From Pseudomonadota bacterium (GTDB taxonomy: Bacteria; Pseudomonadota; Gammaproteobacteria; Halothiobacillales; Halothiobacillaceae), in the NCBI GenBank assembly GCA_021795795.1, contig JAJYPA010000008.1, positions 1-60,252 of the forward strand: a stretch of 60,252 nt of DNA. Direction: 5' to 3'. Both the position numbers and the translations under genes were made by a program. Of this stretch, positions 9,034-16,912 are shown piece by piece. The notes under the pieces were generated by a model that saw only the letters and a program-made list of their open reading frames with translations, was not told the DNA's origin and made no database searches. Numbering within the stretch: the first letter of the stretch is position 1; each line of letters opens with the position of its first letter.

Positions 9034-12000
9034 GTACGGCGTCTTCGAACACCCCAAAATTCACGGATATCTTCGTCGCCAAGCCCGTTCTGGCGACGGT
9101 CATCAGCCTGGTGATCCTGGTACTGGGGTTGCGCTCGTTCGGCCTGTTGCCGGTACTGCAATACCCTTTCACCCAGAATGCCGTTGTGACGGTCACAACC
9201 GCCTATCCAGGCGCTGATGCAAATCTGGTATCCAGTTTCATCACCACACCGTTGGAGAATGCCATCGCACAGGCCAATGGCATTGACTACATGACCTCCA
9301 GCAGCACGCAGGGGGTCAGCACGATAACCGTCAACCTGCGACTCAACTACGAGCCGGACAAGGCTTTGACCGAAATCAACACCAAGGTCAACTCGGTACT
9401 CAACCAGCTGCCGCCTCAAGCGCAGAAACCTACCCTGTCGGTCAGTATCGGCCAAACCATCGATGCCATGTATATCGGCTTTTACAGCGATGTACTCAAA
9501 CCCAATCAGGTCACCGACTACTTGATCCGCGCCGTTCAGCCAAAATTACAGGCAGTTGATGGCGTACAGACAGCGGAAATGCTCGGGGCCAAGAACTTTG
9601 CCCTGCGTGCCTGGCTCGACCCGAACAAGCTGGCCGCTGTCGGGCTTACCGCCGCCGATGTGTTCAGCGCCCTGGCCGCCAATAACTATCTGTCCTCCAG
9701 CGGCCAGACAAAGGGTCAGATGGTTCAGATTAATTTGAATGCATCAACGGCACTCAACTCACTTGATGGCTTCAAGAACTTGATTCTCAAAGAGAACAAG
9801 GGTTCAATCGTGCGACTGAAGGATGTAGCCAATGTCACACTGGGTGCGGAAGATTACGACTCCAGCGTGTCCTTCGATGGACGCAAGGCGGTCTATATCG
9901 GTATCCAGGTCGCTCCCGGTGCCAACCTGCTGGATGTCATCAAGAAAGTACGGGCCGTCATGCCAGGTATCGAGTCGCAGCTGCCAACAGGGCTGAAGGC
10001 AAATATCGTTTACGATTCGACCAAATTTGTCCACTCATCTATCGATGAGGTAATCAAAACACTGAGCGAAGCCGTGTTGATCGTGACTCTGGTGGTTTTT
10101 GTCTTCCTCGGTTCGCTGCGCTCGGTACTCATCCCGGTCATTGCCATTCCTCTTTCACTGATTGGCACGTTTACGATTATGTTAATGCTGGGCTATTCAA
10201 TCAATTTGCTTACCCTGCTCGCGTTTGTACTTGCCATCGGTCTGGTGGTTGATGATGCGATCATCGTGGTTGAAAACATCAGCCGGCACCTCGAGGAAGG
10301 CCAAACTCCGTTTAATGCGGCAAAAATAGCTGCGAGGGAACTCGCCTCACCGATCATCTCGATGACCATCGTCCTGATTGCGGTCTACATTCCCATCGGT
10401 TTCATGCAAGGCCTGACCGGTGCCCTGTTTACCGAATTCGCCTTTACCCTGGTTGGAACGGTCACCATTTCAGCCATTATTGCACTTACGCTCTCGCCCA
10501 TGCTGAGCTCTAAAATCCTGCGTGCACCCAAGAAAGAGGGCGGTGGCTGGCAGGATCACCTCGTGCTTTGGCTGGACAAACAGTTCACCCGCCTGCACAC
10601 AGCCTATCAACGAAAACTCGACGGTGTGCTCAATTACCTGCCGGTGGTGTTTACCTTCATTCTTCTGATGCTGGGCGGAATTTATTTCCTGTATTCGACC
10701 TCACTGAGCGAACTGGCCCCGCAGGAGGATCAGGGCGTACTGATTTCATTGGCATTTAACTCGCCGACGGCCACGCTGGAGCAGCGTGAGCTGTATGCGC
10801 ATCAGGTGTTCAAGGATTTCGAGAAATACCCTCAAACCGCGCACATATTCCAGCTCAACACGCCCTCTCAGGTGATCAGCGGCATGGTGCTCAAGCCTTG
10901 GGATGAGCGCACACAGACGGCATCACAGCTGCAACCGCGGGTACAAAAGGACCTCGCTCAAATCGCCGGCACACAGAATGCCGTGTTCCAGCCCCCTTCC
11001 CTACCGGGTTCGCGCGGTTTTCCGATTCAGTTCGTCATCACCACGACCGAACCATTCGACAAACTGTTTACAGTCGCGAATGATTTCCTGCAGAAGGCGC
11101 TCAAAACTGGAGATTTCATCTTCCTGCAATCCGATCTGCGGATCGACCTACCGCAAGCCACTGTGGTCATCGACCGCAACATGGCTTCGCAACTGGGTAT
11201 CAACATGCAGGATATCGGATCGGCCTTGTCGGCCATGCTCGGCGGTGGGTACGTGAACTACTTCGAGCTCGACAGTCGCTCGTACAAGGTGATTCCACAG
11301 GTCGCCCAAGCCTATCGCCTCAACCCGGACCAACTCAAGTCGTACTATCTCAAGACATCAGCTGGGAAAATGGTGCCACTGTCCACTGTGGCTCATATCA
11401 CCATGCGGGTTCTGCCTGAAACGATGAACCATTTCCAGCAGGAAAACGCAGCCTCGATTCAAGGGGTCAACTTCCCGACAATTCCGCAAGGTGTCGCACT
11501 GGAAAAACTGACCCAATTGGCCAAGGACACACTCCCAGCCGGATACAATTACGACTATTCCGGCCCGTCACGACAGTTCATGCAGGAGTCGGGAGGGCTG
11601 GTCATCACCTTCTTCTTTGCCATCGTAATCATCTATCTCGTACTGGCAGCCCAGTTCGAGAGTTTCCGTGACCCGCTGATCATTCTGGTCTCGGTCCCCA
11701 TGTCGATCGCAGGCGCCCTGATCTTCATCAACCTTGGTATTGGCAAAGCCACCTTGAATATCTACACAGAAGTGGGCTTGGTGACATTGATCGGCCTGAT
11801 TTCCAAGCACGGTATTCTAATTGTCGAGTTCGCGAACAACCTGCAGAAAACCGGTTTTTCAAAACGAGCGGCAATCATTGAGGCCGCCGGCTTGCGTTTG
11901 CGCCCCATTTTGATGACGACCTTCGCCATGGTGATCGGTGTAGTACCTCTACTGACAGCATCGGGGGCCGGCGCGGTAAGCCGTTTCGACCTGGGACTGG

Positions 12001-12140
12001 TGATCGCCAGTGGCCTTGGCATCGGCACGATCTTCACACTGTTCGTCGTTCCCAGTGTTTACATGATGATCGGTCACGATCTGAAAAAACATGCAGCAAC
12101 TAAACCTGCTGAAGCAAACCAGGCACAGGAGGCCGTCTAA
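9030..12140 (+). CDS. RND family efflux pump, inner-membrane transporter (HAE1 type)
   Basis: Proton-driven inner-membrane pump of the tripartite system. The 1036 residues give the full two-fold repeat of 12 membrane helices and two large periplasmic loops. The first helix follows FVAKPVLATVISLVILVL. The proton-relay Asp pair is in helix 4 (GLVVDDAIIVVENI). The C-terminal half has GLISKHGILIVEFAN and RLRPILMTTFAMVIGVVPL, both typical of hydrophobe/amphiphile exporters. This excludes the heavy-metal HME class, whose helix 4 differs. It is the last gene of the operon; a strong shared terminator lies at 12497-12531, beyond a 256-bp palindromic insertion. Confidence 0.94.
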   Translation: MSTASSNTPKFTDIFVAKPVLATVISLVILVLGLRSFGLLPVLQYPFTQNAVVTVTTAYPGADANLVSSFITTPLENAIAQANGIDYMTSSSTQGVSTITVNLRLNYEPDKALTEINTKVNSVLNQLPPQAQKPTLSVSIGQTIDAMYIGFYSDVLKPNQVTDYLIRAVQPKLQAVDGVQTAEMLGAKNFALRAWLDPNKLAAVGLTAADVFSALAANNYLSSSGQTKGQMVQINLNASTALNSLDGFKNLILKENKGSIVRLKDVANVTLGAEDYDSSVSFDGRKAVYIGIQVAPGANLLDVIKKVRAVMPGIESQLPTGLKANIVYDSTKFVHSSIDEVIKTLSEAVLIVTLVVFVFLGSLRSVLIPVIAIPLSLIGTFTIMLMLGYSINLLTLLAFVLAIGLVVDDAIIVVENISRHLEEGQTPFNAAKIAARELASPIISMTIVLIAVYIPIGFMQGLTGALFTEFAFTLVGTVTISAIIALTLSPMLSSKILRAPKKEGGGWQDHLVLWLDKQFTRLHTAYQRKLDGVLNYLPVVFTFILLMLGGIYFLYSTSLSELAPQEDQGVLISLAFNSPTATLEQRELYAHQVFKDFEKYPQTAHIFQLNTPSQVISGMVLKPWDERTQTASQLQPRVQKDLAQIAGTQNAVFQPPSLPGSRGFPIQFVITTTEPFDKLFTVANDFLQKALKTGDFIFLQSDLRIDLPQATVVIDRNMASQLGINMQDIGSALSAMLGGGYVNYFELDSRSYKVIPQVAQAYRLNPDQLKSYYLKTSAGKMVPLSTVAHITMRVLPETMNHFQQENAASIQGVNFPTIPQGVALEKLTQLAKDTLPAGYNYDYSGPSRQFMQESGGLVITFFFAIVIIYLVLAAQFESFRDPLIILVSVPMSIAGALIFINLGIGKATLNIYTEVGLVTLIGLISKHGILIVEFANNLQKTGFSKRAAIIEAAGLRLRPILMTTFAMVIGVVPLLTASGAGAVSRFDLGLVIASGLGIGTIFTLFVVPSVYMMIGHDLKKHAATKPAEANQAQEAV

Positions 12141-12235
12141 CTTTCCCGGATAACCAAATCCAGACTGGTTTCGATTGCGGTCTATCCGCACGAAGTAGCG
12201 CACCGCTGAACACGACTTTTCGTGATGCATCCTAA

Positions 12236-12491
12236 GGAACCTCTGATTGAATCCCTCGTGAGCCGAGTTGCTGATCCAAAAGCCGCAAAACGAGGCAAAG
12301 GCCGCAGGTCGTAGTTTACGCTACGATGCCAAGGCCGATAACGAAGTGTTGCGGCTTTTGGGCAGCAACCCGCATGGGACGGGCTTTTGAGGGCGATTTT
12401 ACGCGGAGCTGGCGTAAGCCCGCTGTGTTGCGCCTTGCGACTCATCCCTCAAAAGCCCGTCTCGGCCACGAAGGATTCAATCAGAGGTTCC
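12236..12491. mobile_element. MITE-like element with nested palindromes
   Basis: A 256-bp non-coding unit with perfect 19-bp terminal inverted repeats: GGAACCTCTGATTGAATCC at 12236-12254 and its reverse complement at 12473-12491. The match continues inwards to about 31 bases with two differences. Inside are two further perfect inverted repeats: 13 bp (12276-12288 with 12349-12361) and 16 bp (12378-12393 with 12446-12461). Small apical stems add TCGTAG/CTACGA and TTACGC/GCGTAA. The strand could fold as a three-way junction. The flanks read CTAA on the left and ATAA on the right, a possible imperfect 4-bp target duplication. There is no transposase, so any movement would need one supplied elsewhere. 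Confidence 0.72.
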
Positions 12492-12496
12492 ATAAC

Positions 12497-12531
12497 AAAG
12501 GGGCCGCTGTCATTTGTACAGCGGCCCCTTT
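12497..12531. terminator. bidirectional terminator between RND operon and fumC
   Basis: Perfect 14-bp stem (AAAGGGGCCGCTGT paired with ACAGCGGCCCCTTT) around a 7-base loop. It has T-rich sequence on the plus side and matching A residues for the minus side. It sits between the converging RND transporter and fumC and can serve both. Confidence 0.9.
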
Positions 12532-12572
12532 TTATTCAAGAATGTCTTGTTAAATCAGCAGTGCTGCGACTA

Positions 12573-13958
12573 CTAGATTCCGGTCATCAAGACAGGATCA
12601 AGCAAACGCTTGAGTTCTTCTTCTGACAGGTCCGTCATTTCTAGGGCAACGGCCAACACACTTCTACGTTCGGCGTAGGCCCGCTTGGCAATTTTCGCCC
12701 CCAATTCATAGCCGATCACCGGGTTCAAGGCCGTGACCAGAATAGGGTTCATGCCCAAAGCGGCTTCAATCCGTTCATGATTGACCGTGAAACCGGCAAT
12801 AGCCTTGTCTGCTAACAAGCGCATGGCGTTGGACAACAACTGAATGGATTGCAACAGATTATTGGCGATCAAGGGCAGCATGACGTTCAACTCGAACAAG
12901 CCGGACTGCCCTGCCAGCGCGACAGCCATATCAAACCCCTGAACCTGAGCGGCTACCATGGCAACCGCTTCGGGAACAACAGGGTTGACCTTACCGGGCA
13001 TGATCGAACTACCCGGCTGCAAGTCGGGAAGGCTGATTTCACTGAGGCCGGCCAACGGCCCCGAATTCATGAGCCGCAGATCATTAGAAATTTTGGTTAG
13101 CACAATGGCCAGACTGCGGAAGGCAGCAGACATCGCAACCGGTTCATCCTGCGCGGCCAGACCTGCAAACGGCCGGGGCATGGAACGATACGTACCACCG
13201 GTTTCATTGTTCAAAGCCACAATGAATGCGGCAGAGAAGCCTTCGGGTGCATTGATGCCCGTGCCGACAGCCGTGCCACCCTGAGGCAGGGCCTGCATCC
13301 GATCGACAGCCTGCTCAATACCCAGGCGGGCGCCATCAAGGTGATCGACATAGGCCATCAGTGTCTGATCGAAACGAACAGGCATCGCATCCATCAAATG
13401 CGTGCGCCCGGTTTTTGTCACTCCGACCAGCGCCTGAGCTTTGGCTTCGATAGCCTGCTTCAAGTAGTTGAGCGCGGGCAGTAACTCACGTTTGACCGCC
13501 TCCACCGCTGAAACGCGAATAGTGGTGGGAATCACATCATTCGAGCTTTGGCTCATATTGACGTGGTCATTGGGATGGATTCGAAGATCTGAATTTCGAA
13601 GCAAATCATTGGCCAGGCGGGCAATGACCTCGTTTGCATTCATGTTGGTACTGGTGCCCGAACCCGTCTGATAGACATCGATGGGAAAAGCATCCGCGTA
13701 TTGCCCGGCCGCTATCGCACGGCTGGCTTGCACGATGGCCTCACCCAATGCAGCCGGTAACACACCTAAGGTCATATTTGCCTGCGCGCACGCAGTCTTA
13801 ACCTGAGCCAATGCCCGGATGAATTCCGCGGGTAACGGCATGCCACTGATGGGGAAGTTATCGATCGCTCGTTGGGTCTGGGCGCCCCACAATGCATCGG
13901 CAGGTATGTTAACCGGCCCGATGCTGTCGTGCTCTGTGCGGAATTTTTGGGTTGTCAT
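12573..13958 (-). CDS. fumC: class II fumarate hydratase
   Basis: Interconverts fumarate and malate in the TCA cycle; the class II enzyme needs no iron-sulfur cluster. The family signature GSSIMPGKVNP is complete. GSGTSTNMNANEVIARLA, the substrate-contact region SSNDVIPTT and the catalytic-site region KTGRTHLMDAMPVRF are also visible. The frame extends 63 codons further upstream, but that part overlaps the end of lpxA and does not look like FumC. The ATG at 13958 gives MTTQKFRTEHDSIG, the usual N-terminus, and 461 residues, the normal length. It occupies the place after lpxA where lpxB is usual in related bacteria. Confidence 0.96.
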   Translation of the reverse strand: MTTQKFRTEHDSIGPVNIPADALWGAQTQRAIDNFPISGMPLPAEFIRALAQVKTACAQANMTLGVLPAALGEAIVQASRAIAAGQYADAFPIDVYQTGSGTSTNMNANEVIARLANDLLRNSDLRIHPNDHVNMSQSSNDVIPTTIRVSAVEAVKRELLPALNYLKQAIEAKAQALVGVTKTGRTHLMDAMPVRFDQTLMAYVDHLDGARLGIEQAVDRMQALPQGGTAVGTGINAPEGFSAAFIVALNNETGGTYRSMPRPFAGLAAQDEPVAMSAAFRSLAIVLTKISNDLRLMNSGPLAGLSEISLPDLQPGSSIMPGKVNPVVPEAVAMVAAQVQGFDMAVALAGQSGLFELNVMLPLIANNLLQSIQLLSNAMRLLADKAIAGFTVNHERIEAALGMNPILVTALNPVIGYELGAKIAKRAYAERRSVLAVALEMTDLSEEELKRLLDPVLMTGI

Positions 13959-13980
13959 CGAGGAAATTACCCCACGGGTA

Positions 13981-14748
13981 TCAGCGCGTGATGCCTCGCT
14001 CGCTACCTTTGATGAAGTCGAGCATTTGCTGCAAGGCGGGTTCTGTTTCGGCGGCTTGTTCGAATTCCGCCCAGACCATCTCATCACCCTGCTTTTTGAC
14101 CAATTGACGGAAACAACGATTAAGTAAAGCGATGGTATCGGCATCAAAATGCCGACGTTTGAGCCCTTCCTTATTCAGGCCGATTGACCGGGCACGAGCA
14201 CCATCAGCCATGACGAAGGGAGGCACATCCTTGGAGATTTTGCTGAAGCCACCGATAAACGCATGGGCGCCAATTCGGCAGAACTGATGAGCCACGGCAA
14301 AACCGCCAAAGATGGCGTGATCGCCAACCGTGACGTGCCCGGCAAGCGAGGCAGCGTTGGCGAGAATGACATGGTTGCCAATCTGGCAGTCATGTGCGAT
14401 ATGCGCATAAGCCATCACCAAAACATCGGAGCCGATGCGCGTTATACCCCCGCCACCTTCGGTACCGCGATGAATCGAGGAAAATTCACGAATCTGATTC
14501 CGATCACCGATTTCAAGTGTTGTATGCTCACCGTAGAATTTCAGATCCTGCGGAACTTCACCCAATACAGCATGGCAGTAGATATGATTATCTTTACCGA
14601 TCCGGCAGGGCCCCTTAATCACAGAATGACTGTCTATCTGTGTTCCCGCGGCGATCTCGACCTGACCTTCGATGACCACATAGGGTCCGACGACCACACT
14701 GGGGTCCAGACTCGCCTCCGGCGAGATTATGGCTGTCGGATGAATCAC
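13981..14748 (-). CDS. lpxA: UDP-N-acetylglucosamine acyltransferase LpxA
   Basis: First step of lipid A synthesis: transfers a hydroxyacyl chain from ACP to UDP-GlcNAc. The left-handed beta-helix hexapeptide repeats begin at [20 protein letters not shown], and the catalytic His lies in [15 protein letters not shown]. The C-terminal helical part begins after [10 protein letters not shown], a typical LpxA segment. The start is chosen at the GTG at 14748 (MIHPTAIIS), because the homologous N-terminus begins there, AAGGAAG lies just upstream and it overlaps the fabZ stop by 4 bases. The longer frame from 14772 adds 8 residues unlike the family. This gives 255 residues. Confidence 0.95.
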   Translation of the reverse strand: MIHPTAIISPEASLDPSVVVGPYVVIEGQVEIAAGTQIDSHSVIKGPCRIGKDNHIYCHAVLGEVPQDLKFYGEHTTLEIGDRNQIREFSSIHRGTEGGGGITRIGSDVLVMAYAHIAHDCQIGNHVILANAASLAGHVTVGDHAIFGGFAVAHQFCRIGAHAFIGGFSKISKDVPPFVMADGARARSIGLNKEGLKRRHFDADTIALLNRCFRQLVKKQGDEMVWAEFEQAAETEPALQQMLDFIKGSERGITR

Positions 14749-15200
14749 TCGGACACTTCCTTGGCAACACATTTGATCAGCGCCTTGGCAGCCAGCTCAC
14801 CATCGACATGGGCTTCACATTGAAAAATCCCCATGCCACGAACCAGACGTTTGAGTTCAACGCGGATAATCAATTGATCGCCCGGCTCGACAACACGGCG
14901 GAATGTGACTTCATCCAAGCCGACCAGCATGTAGAGAGAATTGGGATTTGGTACCACGCCCTGACTACTGAAGGCCAGTACGCCTGTCGCCTGAGCCATC
15001 GCCTCGGTAATCAGCACACCCGGCATGACGGGCCGAACCGGAAAATGCCCTTGAAAAAACGGCTCGTTGAAGGTTACATTCTTGACGGCCACCAGATATT
15101 CATTCGGTGCCCAGTCCAGAACGCGATCGATTAACAGGAAGGGAAACCGATGAGGCAATAGATGCATAATCTCTTGAATCATTATTGTTTTGGTGCTCAC
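14745..15200 (-). CDS. fabZ: 3-hydroxyacyl-ACP dehydratase FabZ
   Basis: Dehydrates 3-hydroxyacyl-ACP in fatty acid elongation and competes with LpxA/LpxD for their acyl substrates. The hot-dog fold motifs are [14 protein letters not shown], with the catalytic His in PHRFP, and [23 protein letters not shown]. The GTG start at 15200 is preceded by GAGGA and overlaps the lpxD stop by 4 bases. An internal ATG 6 codons later is the alternative. The 151 residues are standard. Confidence 0.96.
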   Translation of the reverse strand: MSTKTIMIQEIMHLLPHRFPFLLIDRVLDWAPNEYLVAVKNVTFNEPFFQGHFPVRPVMPGVLITEAMAQATGVLAFSSQGVVPNPNSLYMLVGLDEVTFRRVVEPGDQLIIRVELKRLVRGMGIFQCEAHVDGELAAKALIKCVAKEVSE

Positions 15201-16264
15201 AGATTTTCCTCATCTTTATTTCGCAGTGCATTCAGATCGGATTCAAGTACCTGAACACGTTGCACGATTCGTTCGAGTTGTTTGAAACGAGCTGCGTTTT
15301 TATGCCAGTTCTCGTTGGTATCCAATGGCGTACCCGCCGAGTAGACGCCGGGCTGACGGATGGAACGTGTGACCATTGACATGCCAGTGATATGCACACC
15401 ATCGGCCAATGTCAGATGCCCTGCCAGACCGACACCACCGCCCAAGGTGCAGTACTTGCCCACTACGCTCGAACCAGCCAGGCCAGCGCAACCGGCTATG
15501 GCCGAATGTGCGCCGATTTCAACGTTATGGGCAATCTGAATCAGATTATCCAACTTCACGCCGTCATCGATGCGCGTGTCATCCAGCGCGCCTCGGTCGA
15601 TCGTGGTGTTGGCGCCAATATCCACTTCATCACCAATGACGACGCGCCCCAACTGCGGCACACGCCTCCATTTCCCGTGTTCATTGACGAGGCCAAATCC
15701 ATCTGAACCGATTACGGCACCCGGTTGGATGACACAGCGTGCGCCGATCACGCAATGATTCATCACGGTCACACGTGCGATCAATTCGGTATCCGAACCG
15801 ATCGACACGCCCTCCCCCAGGATGCAACCCGGACCAATGCGTGCACCCGAGCCAATTTGGCAGCCGGAACCAATCACGGCATAAGGACCCACGGTTACAT
15901 CATCCGCAAGATGCGCATCCGGGTGAACAGATGCGCTTGAGTCAACACGCTTTGACGCTTCAGGACGGGGAAACAACCACTCCAACACATCGACAAAAGC
16001 CGACTGGGGGTTCGACACCAGAATCAACACAGAACTCGATGGCAGCGCTTCCTGATCCTTTACCCGGCAAAGCACCACACCGGCAGATGACTTGCCGGGT
16101 TGGATGCCTCGTCTGTTACCACTGAAATAGGCCAGATCGGAAATCGTTGCGCCCGCCAACGAGGCAACACCACAGATAAGCCGCTCGGCATCTCCACGCA
16201 CCAAAGCACCCAATCGTGCGGCCACATCGGCGACACGAACGGCTTCTGTAGGGATCGCGGGCAT
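15197..16264 (-). CDS. lpxD: UDP-3-O-acylglucosamine N-acyltransferase LpxD
   Basis: Third lipid A step: N-acylates UDP-3-O-acyl-glucosamine. The N-terminal uridine-binding domain (about residues 1-105) includes DLAYFSGNRR. Next comes a long run of hexapeptide repeats with the catalytic His in DNLIQIAHNVEIGAHSAIAG. The C-terminal end is a short coiled helix (FKQLERIVQRVQVLES). The ATG at 16264 starts MPAIPTEAVRVADVAARLGA. It lies in the usual order after skp and overlaps fabZ by 4 bases, so the two are probably coupled. Confidence 0.96.
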   Translation of the reverse strand: MPAIPTEAVRVADVAARLGALVRGDAERLICGVASLAGATISDLAYFSGNRRGIQPGKSSAGVVLCRVKDQEALPSSSVLILVSNPQSAFVDVLEWLFPRPEASKRVDSSASVHPDAHLADDVTVGPYAVIGSGCQIGSGARIGPGCILGEGVSIGSDTELIARVTVMNHCVIGARCVIQPGAVIGSDGFGLVNEHGKWRRVPQLGRVVIGDEVDIGANTTIDRGALDDTRIDDGVKLDNLIQIAHNVEIGAHSAIAGCAGLAGSSVVGKYCTLGGGVGLAGHLTLADGVHITGMSMVTRSIRQPGVYSAGTPLDTNENWHKNAARFKQLERIVQRVQVLESDLNALRNKDEENL

Positions 16265-16306
16265 TGCGCTTATGGTCGTACAAAGAGAAAATGAAACTGT
16301 ATGTCG

Positions 16307-16825
16307 TTACTTCCCGGCACTCGCGTCTTGCTTGAGTTTGGCTAGCACATCACTTGTTATATCAACCTGAGGCGCGGCATACACAACGCCTTCGGCCAAA
16401 ACCAGATCATAACCTTTTGTTTTAGCAACATCTTTAATGGCGGCCAATACAACACGCTGCAACTTGCCCAATTCCTCGTTTTTACGCAGATTCAGGTCGT
16501 CACGGAAATTACTCTGCATACGCTGCAGGTCACGAAGCTGACGATTGAGCTCCTGTTCCTGCTTGGATCGGTCGCTATCGCTCATGGTCACTCCATCGCG
16601 ATTCAGCTTGGTTTCCAAAGCCTGGGCTGTTTGCTGTGAATCACGGATTTCCTTCTCACGGGGAGCAAATTCCTTTTCGAGCTTCTTCTTGGCGATATCG
16701 GCCTGAGGAGCTTGCTCAAGTAAGGTAGTGGAATTGACGAAGGCAATCTTAATCTCCGCTGACTGAGCCGTCACAGCGAAAAACAAAGCCAACATAGAAA
16801 CTAAAGCCAATGCAATGCGGTTCAC
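16307..16825 (-). CDS. skp: OmpH/Skp periplasmic chaperone
   Basis: Periplasmic trimeric holdase that escorts unfolded outer-membrane proteins to BamA. The signal peptide is followed by EIKIAFVNSTTLLEQAPQA, a long charged coiled-coil region (about residues 45-120) and a C-terminal beta part with KGYDLVLAEGVVYAAPQVDIT, typical of Skp. The open frame runs further upstream. The GTG at 16825 (MNRIALALVSML) has AGGAGAG 7 bases before it and gives a clean signal sequence, so it is the best start; 172 residues. It lies directly downstream of bamA, its functional partner. Confidence 0.93.
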   Translation of the reverse strand: MNRIALALVSMLALFFAVTAQSAEIKIAFVNSTTLLEQAPQADIAKKKLEKEFAPREKEIRDSQQTAQALETKLNRDGVTMSDSDRSKQEQELNRQLRDLQRMQSNFRDDLNLRKNEELGKLQRVVLAAIKDVAKTKGYDLVLAEGVVYAAPQVDITSDVLAKLKQDASAGK

Positions 16826-16912
16826 GCAAACTCTCCTAAAAAAAACAAAGCACAACCGAGGTCAAATAACCACGGCATTATCTCACAGCTGATGCCTCAC
16901 GAACGCACCCAA

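Noticed and set aside
13959..14147. N-terminal extension of fumC
   Set aside because: The extra 63 codons overlap lpxA and do not resemble fumarase; the ATG at 13958 fits the family.
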